Assembly (NCBI GenBank): GCA_016584305.1
Contig: JACEEZ010000448.1
Location: 137,501-201,500 of the forward strand
Direction: 5' to 3'
Source: Chionoecetes opilio
Taxonomy: Eukaryota; Arthropoda; Malacostraca; Decapoda; Majidae
DNA length: 64,000 nt
Shown one piece after another: positions 42,340-53,986 of the stretch (positions within the stretch are counted from its first letter, which is position 1; every line of letters begins with the position of its first letter). Below the pieces are notes generated by a model that was not told the origin of the DNA, did not search any database, and was given only the letters and a program-made list of their open reading frames with translations. A program made the position numbers and the translations under genes.

Positions 42340-44589
42340 TATGATATATATATGTTTTAAAGGTTATGTATGCAGAAATGGATTAATACGCACATTATAT
42401 ACTAAGCAAAAAATATCTGTTAAGTGGTAACGGGCTGGGAGCGATCGACCGCGCAGTTCTCGTCCACTATACCCATTTAGACCACATGAACGCGTCTTCA
42501 TTCTGTCGTTGCAGTCTCTTCTAACAACACCTCCTCCCTTTTCATCACCAGTAGCTACGTATATACTATGCCTCTAAAGTTAAAACATTCACAACAAATC
42601 TCCGCGCCTCTCGCTGTCATCGCTTCATCTTTGTTTGTTATTGTTGGGTGAAGCGTTGGCTCAAACCGGTGTGCTAGTTTGTCAGTGTTCGACGAAACAG
42701 GGACAACCAAATACAAGTTTGGTTCCACGAAAACAGTCCGACGAAACGGCCGCGTGTGATAAACCCCCCCCCCCCCGGCTTTTTTTTATTGTACATCCCA
42801 GCCATGCTTATCTTTGCACAGCTCTACGGGGGCATAGTAAGAACATACATTACTGTTACTTACCAAGGCCGTGATGTGCATGGTCTCAGCCCCTGGAACC
42901 CTGGCCGGGCAGTAACAGGGGGAAAGGTCACGTCAGCCAAGCCTTCCGCTAGGGCCTCAAAGGCTGGGTTTTGTGACATGAACTCGCTTCTCTTCCTATT
43001 GTTCGTGACTTTTTCTCGCCTCGCAAGCTCTAACATGTACCGATTATTTATAATTTGGCGCTACTTCAAGGATTCTATCGGCACACATTAATTTAGTCAC
43101 ATATATTTTTGTTGATCTAACGTGTTATATATAAACTAAGTTTCCTCACTTGTATTGATTATTCTCTGTAGCAGTGGTGTTTTTGTATTATAAATTCTTT
43201 CTTCGCATCAGCAACTTGTAAATCACTTGCCTTGCTTTTCCTTTTTTTTCAAATCAAAATAGGCTTTTTATAGCTTCGGTCTACTTTCGTATATAAGTAT
43301 GGTGTGATTACTCGTTACTTGGGCTCCTTATTTCATTGCTTGTTGACCCCATTGACATCCTCTATGGTCGCCAAAGCTGCCCCATCTTCTCGCCCTGCAG
43401 ATACCCCCTCCTATAGGGTCTATAGGAGCCTCAATGAATAGCAGTAAGGAGCAGTGACTACAAAACTCAGCACACGTCTTACGGACCTTGATCTAACCAA
43501 GTGATAGTACGGCACACGTCTGAGCTGATGCAGCACAACATACTAGTGCTTCATTTTGTATCCACCTTCAATGACACTTTGCCTGTTTATCCGGCGGTCA
43601 ATGTCAAGCTTAGCAAACACGACATGCTATAAAATGTGTTATTGGTAGCTAGTGGTCTGACGAGTGATTGGGAGAAAATTCACATAAAAGTATGTAAGTT
43701 GAAAAAATGTGAAACAAGATTTTTGATATTAAAAAATCAGTAAACACTGACTGAGCTGCGGTCATGGACATGAAGCATGATACTCAAAATCATTCCCCAC
43801 ACATCCTATACAAACACAAGGATACAGGGCATTGCAAAGTGTGGCAACAAGTATTGATCATCATGGAACCTGGCAAAAAAAACAAAATAATTAGTTAAGG
43901 CGTCATTTGTGTGTAAAAATTGTCCAAGACTTTTAGACCAGGACAGCCCGAGGCCAGGCAGGTGAGGCCGCTACAGGGCTCCTCCCTCTAGGCTTCATCA
44001 CACCACAAAGGTAACAACAGCCGCTTCACTATTGCCTTGTATGTATTACACTTTTATACTATAATATTGACACTAACACAAGGTAGGGAAGCCCTTTGAA
44101 TGTTTTTTTTTTGTACTAAATCGAGGAATCAGAGTCACGTCTAATGCAGTTGATGACCCTTGTGTTTGTGTGCGCCAGTCTTGTATTTTTCAGCAAACAA
44201 GCCATGCCTGATATAGGTTTGTGGTAATCATGCTACAAGACTTACTAGTGTCATATGTAAGTTGGTCGCCAAACAGTGGTGTCACAGCAGCACGCAGCGT
44301 CCTGAGACTGTCTAGCGAGGGTTTAGGGCACTCGCGTCTACCGGATCTCTCGGCATTGTCAGCCAGAATTTCAACTTTTCACTTCGTCGAGTGTTACTAT
44401 TTTCTACGACTCAAAATATATATCTAATAAGCTTTTACCTATGTTTCTGTATACCTAACCTAATCTGACCTTTACTTTAACTGTAACCTAACCTAACAGT
44501 CGTTGAGAGTTCCCGATTTGGGTCTGGACGAGAATTTCGGTAGACGAGAGTGCCAGATCAAAGAAAATAAATGATAATATGAAAGATTG
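41881..44589. other. No gene recognised; contains a TA tract
   Basis: Positions 42245-42350 are TA-rich. CCTAACC words appear at 42150-42165 and 44452-44497. Short frames at 42635-43091 are unidentified and include a C run. No domain, splice chain or repeat family is recognised in the rest. Confidence 0.5.
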
Positions 44590-44599
44590 TGATTTTTAT

Positions 44600-45520
44600 T
44601 GAGGCATATTATATCAATCATTGGGGGCATACGCCGGGGGGCGCGTCGCCTCGCCCACCCTACGACGCCACTCCCGGGGGTCACCACGCGCGAGTTCCCA
44701 TGCAGGCTCCTTTCCCATACAAAGCAGCTTCGAACCAAAGGGAAACATCAACTTGCCCAGCCACGGAGCCTGGTGGGCGCCCCCTTGGCCTCCTCCAGCG
44801 CGGATTGTCATCTTACAGATACAACCCGATGGGAAGGATCGGTTTCAGGGTAGGCGTGCCACATTGTGCCCATATAGCCGAAGTTGGCCCGCGACGGACT
44901 ATGCAGGTAATAGGCCTCGATTCAGTCCCACGGTGCAATCGCTGATTTGACACGTAATCATCCAGCGATACCCCAATGATTTTCTGCGAAGAACTTATTA
45001 CCAAAGGCATTTTGATTCTTCTCTTCAAGTCATCTATGAGTGTGCCATGTCTCACAACCATAGAGTTAAGACAGGGATCACAAGCGACTGAAGATCGGAT
45101 CTTGTCCTCCTGCCACAGTTACCGACAACGCCAAATACTCACGCTGAGCGAGTCCCATAAAACACCGTGGGCTATTGCCAATCCGCCGTAAGGATTCTGA
45201 CGTGAACCGCCGGCATTATGGGACTGCGCTACCAAGGTATGTAAAACTTTCCAAGATCTCAATGTCTCGCCACACGCATGAACAGGAATGTACTGCTTCA
45301 TCTAGTAAGTCTCCAAACACCTGGACCTTGGTCTGAGCCAGGAGACTCAAGTCCCAAAGGCTTTGCTCCTCGTGCAGGCCTCGGAGCCCAATCCCAGGAC
45401 CTCCAGCCGACTCAGCAAAGATTACTGCATCACGGCAAAAACAAGACAGTGATCTTGGGTGACGACGGATGCTCCACAATCACTTTGATCTACCAACCTG
45501 TGCCAATACCCAGTCCATAA
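44600..45520 (-). pseudogene. LINE reverse-transcriptase C-terminal fragment, copy 1
   Basis: On the minus strand, in several frames, the sequence shows pieces of a LINE RT palm, thumb and C-terminus. It ends with WELARGDPREWRRRVGEATR and a stop near 44617, followed by AATAAA-like sequence (44604-44598). It is a diverged or indel-rich twin of 49740-50470, and unlike that copy it retains the element's 3' end. 5' truncated at about 45520, next to (TCTA)n-like sequence. Frameshifts occur every 100-200 bp. Clade not assigned. Confidence 0.75.
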
Positions 45521-46027
45521 ATAGATTAGATAGATCGTTTTATTGACCACAGCAGACATAATACACATATACATACTTATACATGTAGTTTATAACTGTA
45601 TGTCAAACAAGTAAAATTAAACTCAACGCTGGAGCAATAGGACATAGTAATAGCTTGGCTACAAGCGTTGAAAAGTGATGCGGACACGGACGCACCCTTG
45701 CCTCACTCCCTGTATTCACAGGAAAGAAGCTGGATACACTCAATGGCAGATTCCCCTATAAATAAAAAATTAATTTCATCGTTCAGAAGTATAACTAAAC
45801 AAATATTCTTTCAGTGGAGAAATTAACGTAATTATATTATTCAAATAATACATTAGTTTCCTAATGAAATCTAACATCGAGAAACGTTCTTACCATATGT
45901 AAATAGTGAAATCATTGACTAAACAACTCTCTGGTAGTTTTGCGGTGGGATTTTTTTAGTATCGGTCATAAGATACAATAAGTTTTCAACTCACAGTTGT
46001 CAAGACTTAAAAAACCCTGGCACCATA

Positions 46028-46112
46028 CGTGTGTGTGTGTGTGTGTGTGTGGTGTGTGTGTTGTGTGTGTGTGTGTGTGTGTGGTGGGTGTGTGTGTGTG
46101 TGTGTGTGTGGA
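46028..46112 (+). repeat. (GT)n microsatellite, copy 1
   Basis: GT tract interrupted by GGTG and TTGTG. The counterpart at 51889-51976 is uninterrupted. Confidence 0.97.
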
Positions 46113-46284
46113 ATCACACGGAACACAAAGGGTTGGAATCACACGGAACATGGACTACCCCGAGGCACTTTGACAGTGACCAACGACAACAACCAGCACG
46201 ATTGGAGTTTGCATCACATGTTGTCTAATATATACTACTAATAACAAACATTCAATACATGGGGTCCACACAAGCACTTGTTGA

Positions 46285-46400
46285 TATCTATTTATGTCTC
46301 GGAAGTGTTTCGTGGCATAAGCCATTTTAGATATGGAAATATGCATATTCTGCCTCGCCTCGCGTGGGCTGCCGGCTAGTCCCTCTCGCACGCGCGTCTA
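46285..46400 (+). repeat. Flanking direct repeat D1 of TIR element, copy 1
   Basis: TATTTATGTCTCGGAAGTGTTT...CATATTCTGCCTCG...CTAGTCCCTCTC resembles the right flank at 48619-48735 in the same orientation, so the element lies between two diverged direct repeats of about 120 bp. Confidence 0.7.
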
Positions 46401-46873
46401 TATATTGCTGGGGTCACAATTCCGTATATGCTCCCGTATGCTCCCGTACGAAGGTTTATTGGTAGTTGGCAACCGATTACCGTAAAACGTAAGGGCATAT
46501 TACGCAAAAACGTAAATGAAATTGTGTACAGTCGGGGGGGTTGGTACGACATGGCGGGAGTAGCCACCGCGGGTTGGGAGGGCGGTGGTGTGGGCGAGGC
46601 CGCGCGGGATGTTTTGAAATTGACTCACAGTCGGGGCTCGCGCTCATCGTATGTCAAAGTCTGGAATTTTTACGACAGTCGGCCCAGTGGCACGCCGTTG
46701 ACGGGAGCAGCCCCGTCAGAAGTAGCCGCTCGCCGTCAGACGTGAGCTGCTCTCGTCAATCGGTAAAATATTTCCGTCAAACGGAAAGTTTACGTTCGTC
46801 CGGCGCATCTGGCAACACTCGCAGCACGCGGGTGGCTGGGAAGAACGCGGGCAAACGCTTGTACGGGGTGGGG

Positions 46874-46880
46874 TATATAA
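46874..46880 (+). promoter_or_regulatory. TATA box of MADF gene, copy 1
   Basis: GGGTATATAAGAACC lies about 150 bp upstream of the ATG at 47026, conserved in copy 2 (52740). Confidence 0.7.
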
Positions 46881-47025
46881 GAACCAGAGGGAAACACTGC
46901 CGTCACACCTCTGCACCATACTCGGAGCAAAAAACCACCACCACCTCAGCCAAACCCTGACAACCCTACCACCCTGCCACCCGCTGGCCACGCTGCCCTG
47001 CCCTGCCCTGCCCTGCCCTGTCACA

Positions 47026-47640
47026 ATGTTATTACCAAGAAAGCGGGAAGAAGGCCAAGAAGGTTTCCCTCCCACCTCGACGTCTGCCACTATCCGCCTG
47101 CCCCCTCGAGCCTGGCCCACCTCCAACTCTGTGACCATGAAAAAATTGTGGAATCAACTCGCCGGCGAGAAGGAGAGGGTCGTGGAGCAAGACGACGATG
47201 AGGAAAAGGATGACGACGACAAGGACCCACCCCCTCCACAAGGTCCGGCGCGAACCAGCCACAGGCAACCACAACCGCGAAAACGGCGCCGAAAGAGCAC
47301 CAACATTATCCTGGACGGAGGAGACTGAGCGTATGCTGGGAGAGTGGCTGGAGTTCGAGGTGCCTTATTATATGATAAGGGTGATCCAGGCACAAGCAGA
47401 AGGAACACATAGAACATGTTTGGGCGGAGAAGGCAGCCAGCATGGAACCCCCCCATACAATCCTGGACTTGATGACGTGTTACCTCTCTCCGCTCCAGGT
47501 TCGGCAGGCTCACCAACTGAAGAGTGGGTGATTGGGCCAAAAGGTTGATGGAGGGGAGAAGTGGATAATGAACATGTTTCCAGTTCCCGAAGCCACACAT
47601 CGTGCGGCAAAAGAGCCCGGACCACTTCGGTATGCCTCAG
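47026..47640 (+). pseudogene. MADF-domain protein of TIR element, copy 1 (frameshifted)
   Basis: The same gene as 52904-53520. The ATG at 47026 is followed by an indel, so the first residues differ. The frame then recovers the acidic stretch EQDDDEEKDDDDKD and a basic PRKRRRKS cluster likely to act as a nuclear-localisation or DNA-contact patch. One extra G near 47315 shifts out of the MADF domain, which continues in other frames (LGEWLEFEVPYY, HVWAEKAAS-type pieces) to the conserved donor CTCAG|GTACGT at 47641. Copy 1 keeps the basic cluster in frame but loses the domain; copy 2 does the reverse. Confidence 0.72.
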
Positions 47641-48618
47641 GTACGTTATATTTTTTATGTTTTCCAAACCCTTTCATATTAATCGACAACCACATCAATA
47701 TTTTCTGGCGAGCGATAGCAAGCCAAGAGGTTTGGCGTCCTCAGGGCCTCCCAGTGACAGGTTTTGTCTTTTCTGAATTATTTTTGTTATAATGATGCCA
47801 TTATTTTTTTCAATTTATCTGTTCACTTTTTTTTTTTTTCAAGTTTATAATTACCTAAAATTTTTTAATGAAAACACATAATAAACACAAAGCAGTTTAT
47901 GTCAATTTTATTTAAAGGTTACCAAAGGAGCACACAAGCACATACTGTTTTGAATGGTATTTGTTCACCTTGTTCCTCTTGATGATGAAGTTTGGCTATT
48001 GCAAGTTCTAGATTTCTATGTAGGAAAGGCTCCGATTTCATATAGCCGCGGGTTATTGGGCTGTCTCCACGGTTGATTAGGGAGTCACAAAATTGAACTC
48101 ATCCAGGATGAATTCCGCGATGTTGTTCATGTGCGAGGAAGGAGTGGGAATGGGAAAGGTGTGGCACTAGTCCTGCCCTTTTGTAGTTCCCAGATTCCAA
48201 CCCAGACCTACGGTGGTTGACAAAGACTCTTTGTCTGGTTGGGACAGGCGGGGTGTGCATACGATGTCCGGAACCAGTCCAGGTAAGTCTAAACAATCCC
48301 AAGACGTACGGCCTCAGCTCACGCAGGTCTTGTGGGGGCGTTTGCATGGGCGTGGCCTGATGTTCCCGCAAATTCTCGGGCAGCCCAATGCGGACGACCT
48401 GGGGTACATGCTTACACAAGTCGCAAACAAGTACGTAGTTCAATACGATTACATACGATTGACGTAACACTGGCACCGTCACGGTAAAGCTGTCGGGAAG
48501 GCAATAGTCGTGGCCTATACGGGGCCATTACGGCGGGAACTACGCCCGTCACAACACAAAATGGCGATACGCCTGACGGGAGCTGTCGGGAGCAATATAC
48601 GGGAATGTGTGACCCCAG

Positions 48619-48735
48619 ACATATGTCTCAAAAGTGTTTGACGTGGTATGGTCGTTACATCAGCCTCCTTAGCTTATGAAAAACACGTCCATATTCTGCC
48701 TGGGCGGGATGCTGGTAATCCCCTCTCTGCACGCA
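48619..48735 (+). repeat. Flanking direct repeat D2 of TIR element, copy 1
   Basis: CATATGTCTCAAAAGTGTTT...CATATTCTGCCTGG...TAATCCCCTCTC, diverged from D1 (46285-46400). Confidence 0.7.
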
Positions 48736-49735
48736 TGCACGACACCACCTGGACCACATTCCCCCAGCCCGTGAGCCGCGACGGGGCTGCCCCCCACACA
48801 TCGGCAGGCGCATCGTCGGCACAATGTGACTAGACACTTATAAACACGTAACTGTGCTGTGTAACTTTAGCTAAAGTTGGAGTTTCAGTTACATGTTGGA
48901 GAAAGTGATACAACATAAAGTTTAAGATGCTCAGTAGATAAAATTCCCTAGTCAACATTTAAACTCACAAATATCTCATCCACGTGGATTACTAACCCAC
49001 TGCACTGGACATCTGTCGTGTTAACAATTCATGGAAGGCAAGAGTTTTTTTTCTTCTTCCATACTTCTCAAGTATAATACACATGATAACCCTTCGCCTC
49101 TTGCTTCCTTATTGTGGATTAGCGTGTATATCATTTTGTGCACAAAATATCAAAACAAACTATCCCCCCCCAAACAATCATATCTAGTAACTAATTAGCC
49201 AAATAACTAATAGCAAATAACAAACAAATTTAAAACAAAATAATCGATATCAAACCTCGCCTATCATTCAGCTTTCATCATTTTGCTGCATCCGGTGTAG
49301 TGTAAGAGTAGTAACACTTCACACCTGCACTCTCCCATCCCTCCTGACCACACGCGACACTCATGATCACCCCCACCACGCTGGAGTCGCGCCCTGTCAC
49401 CCTGTCACGCCCTATCGAAGAGGACACTGACATGGACATGGCGAGGTGACAGCCAACTCTCGCATGATAGGAAAATGTTGGGCGACAAACCTGCTTTGCA
49501 TACTTAAAATCTTCTACCTAATGCGTATAGTCACATGTTCGCGTGATCGTATTCCTTTCTTTTTAATTGTTTAATTTTACATAACAGCTCTAGGGATGGG
49601 TAGGTACCTTTACTGTAAAGTTCGTTGTAAAACGTGTTGACTATGCGTTCAGCTAACATATCTTCATAACTAATCGTATCATCATTAGTTCTAAACTCTG
49701 TGGAAAATATGATTAGGACAAGGCGAGGATAAACC
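48736..49735. other. Duplicated spacer, no gene
   Basis: Matches 54590-55555 almost throughout. AT-rich with no recognised coding or repeat family. Confidence 0.6.
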
Positions 49736-49739
49736 CATG

Positions 49740-50470
49740 TGGGCGACCCCTTGGCCTCCTCCACGCCGGATTGTCTCTTACAGATACAACCCGATGGGAA
49801 GGATCGGTTTCAGGGTAGCGTGCCACATGCCCATATAACCGAAGTTGGCGCTGACGGACTATGCAGGTAATAGGCCTCGATTCAGTCTCACGGTGCAATC
49901 GCTGATTTGACACGTAATCATCCCAGCGATACCCCATGATTCTGCGAAGACACTTATTACCAAAGGCATTGATTCGTCTCTTCAAGTCACTATTTAGTGT
50001 CCATGTCTCACAACCATAGAGTAAGACAGGGATCACAAGCGACTTGAAGATCCGGATCTTTGTCCTCCTGCACAGGTACCGACAACGCCAAACACTCCCG
50101 CTGAGCGAGTCCATAACACCGTGGGCTATGCCAATCCGCCGTAAGGCTTCTTGACGTGACCCGCCGTCATTATGGACTGCGCTACCAAGGTATGTAAAAC
50201 TTTCCAAGATCTCAATGTCCTCGCCACACGCATGAACAGACTGTACTGCTTCATCTAGTAAGTCTCCAAACACCTGGACCTTGGTCTTGAGCCAGGAGAC
50301 CTCAAGTCCCAAAGGCTTTGCCTCCTCGTGCAGCGCCTCGAGAGCCATCACCAGGACCTCCAGCGACTCAGCAAAGATTACTGCATCATCGGCAAAAACA
50401 AGATCAGTGATCTTGGTGTTGCCGACGGATGCTCCACAATCACTTTGATCTACAACCTTGTCCAATACCC
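49740..50470 (-). pseudogene. LINE reverse-transcriptase fragment, copy 2 (open frame, truncated both ends)
   Basis: An uninterrupted minus-strand frame of about 245 codons. It includes ITDLVFADDAVIFAES with the catalytic FADD (near 50396-50385), then GLEVSWLKTKVQVFGD, FTYLGSAV, VLLYGCETW, and a C-terminal GHVARYPETDPSHRV block. These are the second half of RT and the thumb of a non-LTR retrotransposon often annotated in crustaceans as endonuclease-reverse transcriptase. The RT fingers and endonuclease are missing on the 5' side (boundary at TATCTATCTA, about 50478-50496). The C-terminus is cut at the duplication junction. It cannot be functional alone. The intact frame contrasts with its frameshifted twin and shows that the differences are indels. 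Confidence 0.85.
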
Positions 50471-50596
50471 AGTCCATAGATAGATAGATAGATAGTTTTA
50501 TTGACCACAGCAGAACATAATACACATATACATACTTATACATGTAGTTTTATAACTGTAGTCCAAAAAGTAAAATTAACTCAACGCTGGCAATTA

Positions 50597-51473
50597 GAGA
50601 GAACTGCAACTCCGAAATGCCAGTGGTCGCTGGTAGTTTTAACTCACAATTTGGTGAAAAGTTGGTCAACTTGAAAGAAAAATATGGGCTTATTCCACTG
50701 TACTTAAAACACACAAGTATAATATTAAGAACGATTTTCTTCTATATGTATATTGTATAGAAGCCTGATTCTGTAAAACATTGTATATAACCAAATAACC
50801 AAGTAGGTTATAGTTGAGGAGGCGAGGTAAATGCTACTCTATGATATTATATAGTCAATAACGAATGTTTAGAAGTTATCTATACCGAGGCAGTCATATT
50901 TTCCTGTTATTATTATGTATCAATCAGATAGAAAGCCTAGAAGTGCAATGAGTCGACGCGTGAAGTGGCAATGTTTTGATTCAATCTCCCCGCCACAATC
51001 TCCCCGCCCACCACTCCCCGCCGCGGCACGTCGCCTCCACAATTATAACCTACATTGTCGCAGCAACAAGCCGATTTCGGCATTCTTTATTCTTCGTTTT
51101 TCCAAGGCATTGCTTATTGTATTTTGACAAGCGTTTGCCAGACGCAGCAGTACTGTCTTAGAAAACAGTGTGAACATCGCCCAAATCTTACATGCCACAA
51201 TATACATGTAAAAAATCTATTAAGCTTTGCTACTCGAGGCGAGTAATTTGCATTAAATTGCTATTATAGAACGTTCCATCGTAATGCATGTCATCCATAT
51301 AATTAGTAGAACAACAGAAGAACTATATTTTTTGGTATTCAGATGCGGTGCATCAATATTTATCGCGAAATTAATTTATGAAAAATATTAGTCGCGGAGC
51401 CAAAACACAGTAGACCAACCTTTGAGTTAAAACTGCCAGCGACCACTGGCATTTCTCGAGTTGCAGTTCTCTC
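50597..51473 (+). mobile_element. 877-bp MITE with about 50-bp inverted ends, present only in copy 2
   Basis: The left end GAGAGAACTGCAACTC then AAATGCCAGTGGTCGCTGG is inverted at the right end, ending CAGTTCTCTC. TA lies on both sides (50595-50596, 51474-51475). Copy 1 has no insertion at the corresponding place (about 45624-45640), so the element moved after the duplication or was lost from copy 1. Non-coding interior, Tc1/mariner-like by its TA target; the exact duplication is uncertain because the flanks are ATTA/TAAT. Confidence 0.85.
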
Positions 51474-51888
51474 TAATTAGTACATTAGTAATTAGCTTGG
51501 CATACAAGCGTTGAAAAGTGATGGGGCAAGGACGCACCCTTGCCTCACTCCTGTATTCACAGGAAAGAAGCTGGATACACCTGCCCCACACTTCACAGCA
51601 CTCAATGGCAGCATTCCCCTACTAAATAAAAATAATTTCATCGTTAGAAGTTATAACTAACAAATACTTCTTTCAGTGGAGAATTAACCGTAATTATCTT
51701 ATTCAAATAATGCATTAGTTCCTAATGAAATCTAACATCGAGAAGCGTTCTTACCATAATTAAATAGTGAAGTCATATGACTAAACAACTCTCTGGTAGT
51801 TTTGCGGTGGGATTTTTTTAGTATCGGTCATAAGATACAATAAGTTTTTCAACTCGCAGTTGTCAAGACTTAAAAACCCTGGCACCAC

Positions 51889-51976
<88 letters not shown>
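51889..51976 (+). repeat. (GT)n microsatellite, copy 2
   Basis: About 88 bp of pure GT, at the same place as 46028-46112 in copy 1. Confidence 0.98.
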
Positions 51977-52149
51977 GGAATCACACGGAACACAAAGGGT
52001 TGGAATCACACGGAACATGGTCTACCCCGAGGCACTTTGACCAGTGACCAACGACAACAACAGCACGATTGGAGTTTGCAATCACATGTTGTCTAATATA
52101 TACTACTACTACAAACATCAATACATGGGTCCACAAGCACTTGTTGAAA

Positions 52150-52270
52150 TCTATTTATGTCTCAGAAGTGTTTTCCGTGGCATAAGCCTTTTTTTTAGAT
52201 TATGAAACTATGCATATTCTGCCTCGCCTCGCCTGGGCTGCCGGCTAGTCCCTCTCTGCACGCGCGTCTA
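52150..52270 (+). repeat. Flanking direct repeat D1 of TIR element, copy 2
   Basis: TATTTATGTCTCAGAAGTG...TGCATATTCTGCCTCG...CTAGTCCCTCTCTGCACGC, similar in the same orientation to 54471-54590. Confidence 0.7.
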
Positions 52271-52565
52271 TATATTGCTGGGGTCACACATTCCCGTATA
52301 TGCTCCCGTATGCTCCCGTACGAAGGTTTATTGGTAGTTGGCAACCGATTACGTAAAACGTAAGGGCATATTACGCAAAACGTAAATGAAATTGTGTACA
52401 GTCGGGGGGGTTGGTACGCATGGCGGGAATAGCCACGCGGGTCGGGGAGGCGGTTGGTGTGGGCGAGGCCGCGCGGTATGTTTTGAAATTCGAATCACAG
52501 TCGGGGCTCGCGCTCACGTATGTCAAAAGTCGGGAATTTTTACGACCGTCCGGCCCACCACGGCC

Positions 52566-52656
52566 GTCTGACGGGAGCAACCCCGTCAGACGTAGCCGCT
52601 CGCCCGTCAGACGTGAGCTGCTCTCGTCAATCGTAAAATATTCCCGTCAAACGGGA
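52566..52656 (+). promoter_or_regulatory. Cluster of CCCGTCAGACG motifs (candidate binding sites)
   Basis: GTCTGACGGG (52566-52575), CCCGTCAGACG (52582-52592 and 52603-52613) and CCCGTCAAACGGG (52643-52655). Related words near the right end are GCCCGTCAGA (about 54394-54403) and CCTGACGGGAG (about 54424-54434). They are conserved in copy 1 (46700-46790). Clustered subterminal motifs in a transposon are typically transposase or partner-protein binding sites; which protein binds here is inference. Confidence 0.6.
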
Positions 52657-52739
52657 AAGTTTACGTTCGGCCGGGCGCATCTGGCAACACCGCCGCACTG
52701 CGGGTTGGCGGGAAGACGCGGCAACGTTGTACGGGGGGG

Positions 52740-52747
52740 TATATAAG
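52740..52747 (+). promoter_or_regulatory. TATA box of MADF gene, copy 2
   Basis: GGTATATAAGGACC lies 164 bp upstream of the ATG. A CACACTGCCGTCACAC region about 25-35 bp downstream could hold the transcription start. The leader contains about seven CCCTG units (52862-52898) just before CACCATG. Confidence 0.72.
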
Positions 52748-52903
52748 GACCAGCGGGACACACTGCCGTCACACCTCTCACCATACCGGAGCAACAACCA
52801 CCACCACCTCCAGCCAACCCTGCCACCCTACCACCCTGCCACCCTGCCACCCTCTGCACGCTGCCCTGCCCTGCCCTGCCCTGCCCTGCCCTGCCCTGTC
52901 ACC

Positions 52904-53520
52904 ATGTATACCAAGAAAAGCGGGAAGAAGGCCAAGAAGGTTTCCCCTCCCACCTCGACGTCTGCCACCTCACCGCCTGCCCCCTCGATGCCTGGCACCT
53001 CCAACTCTGCTGACCAGGAAAAATTGGTGATCAACCTCGCCGGCGAGAATGGAGAGGTCGTGGAGCAAGTCGACGATGAGGAAAGTGATGACGACGACGA
53101 CAAGGACCCACCCCTCCACAGTCCGGCGTCGAACAGCCACAGCAACCACAACCGCGAAAACGGCGCCGAAAGAGCACCAACATTATCCTGACGGAGGAGA
53201 CTGAGCGTATGCTGGGAGAGTGGCTGGAGTTCGAGGTGCCTTATCTATATGATAAGGGTGATCCCAGGCACAAGCAGAAGGAACACATAGAACATGTTTG
53301 GGCGGAGAAGGCAGCCAGCATGGAACCCCCCATCACAACCTTGGACTTGATGACGTGGTTCACCTCTCTCCGCTCCAGGTTCGGCAGGCTCACCAACCTG
53401 AAGAGTGGTGATGGGGCCAAAAGGTTGACGGAGAGGGAGAACTGGATAATGAACATGTTCCAGTTCCCGAAGCCACACATCGTGCGGCAAAAGAAGCCCC
53501 GGACACTTGGTATGCCTCAG
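52904..53520 (+). CDS. MADF-domain DNA-binding protein encoded by the TIR element, copy 2
   Basis: The ATG at 52904 is in good context (CACCATG) below a TATA box. It starts MYTKKSGKKAKK, a Lys-rich N-terminus, followed by a Ser/Thr/Pro linker and the acidic run DDEESDDDDDKD. A one-base frame change near 53110-53185 follows. Then comes a MADF (Myb/SANT-like) domain: TEETERMLGEWLEFEVPYLY, then DKGDPRHKQKEHIEHVWAEK, WFTSLRSRFGRL and a C-terminal basic segment. It ends at the splice donor CTCAG|GTACGT (53521), beyond which the frame reads 27 codons to a stop. MADF domains bind DNA and assist repressors or, in PIF/Harbinger elements, transposition. Role inferred: partner protein recognising the subterminal motifs. 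A downstream exon was not identified. Confidence 0.72.
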
Positions 53521-53800
53521 GTACGTTTATATTTTTCATGTTTTCCAACCCTTTCACTATTAAATCGACAACCACATCAATATTTTCCTGGCGAGCGATA
53601 GCAAGCCAAGAGGTTTGGCGTCCTCAGGACAGTGACAGGTTTTGTCTTTTTCTGAATTATTTTGCTTATAATGATGCCATTATTTTTTTCAATTTATCTT
53701 GTTCACTTAAGTTTATAATTACCTAACATTTTTGTTAATGAAACACATAATAACACAAAGCAGTTTATTCATTTTATTTAAAGGTTACAAGGATGAATGG

Positions 53801-53986
53801 TTATGTTGAATGGTATTTTGTTCCTTGTTCCTCTTGATGGATGAAGTTTGCTATTGCAAGTAGTTCTAAGATTTCTATGTAGGAAAGGATCCATTTCATT
53901 AGCCGCGTGTTATGCCTGTTCTCCGGTTTGATTAGGGAGCTCACAAAATTGAACTCCTCCAGGATGAATTCCGCGATGTTGTTCAT
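53801..53986 (-). CDS. Small inward-facing frame, possible first exon of a lost transposase
   Basis: A 61-codon minus-strand frame starting MNNIAEFILEEFNF, conserved with indels in copy 1 (about 48120-47950). Its position near the right end, pointing at the MADF gene, suits a two-gene transposon whose central transposase has been deleted. No DDE residues are included. Conserved identity between copies may simply reflect recent duplication. Function not established. Confidence 0.4.
   Translation of the reverse strand: MNNIAEFILEEFNFVSSLIKPENRHNTRLMKWILSYIEILELLAIANFIHQEEQGTKYHST

Larger units (their letters stand above)
46408..48618 (+). mobile_element. TIR DNA transposon carrying a MADF gene, copy 1
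   Basis: The left end CTGGGGTCACAATTCCGTAT is inverted at the right end as ATACGGGAATGTGTGACCCCAG (about 22 bp). Inside: subterminal CCGTCAGACG motifs, TATA box (46874), (CCCTG)n leader, MADF-domain frame and a possible inward-facing minus-strand gene start. About 2.2 kb, probably non-autonomous because no DDE transposase catalytic core is visible. The superfamily is unsettled; a two-protein layout with a Myb/SANT- or MADF-like partner suggests the PIF/Harbinger group. Confidence 0.75.
44755..49735 (+). repeat. Tandem duplication unit, copy 1 (about 5.0 kb)
   Basis: Aligns with 49736-55555 over its whole length in the same orientation. Copy 1 lacks the 877-bp MITE of copy 2 but otherwise contains the same LINE fragment, (GT)n tract, MADF-bearing TIR element and downstream spacer. 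The copies differ mainly by single-base indels. The junction lies within the LINE fragment, so copy 2's LINE is truncated where copy 1's sequence ends. Confidence 0.9.

Noticed and set aside
45966..46241. Cys/Val- or Thr/His-rich small proteins at the (GT)n tracts (also 51781-52096)
   Set aside because: They are dinucleotide repeat translations on both strands.
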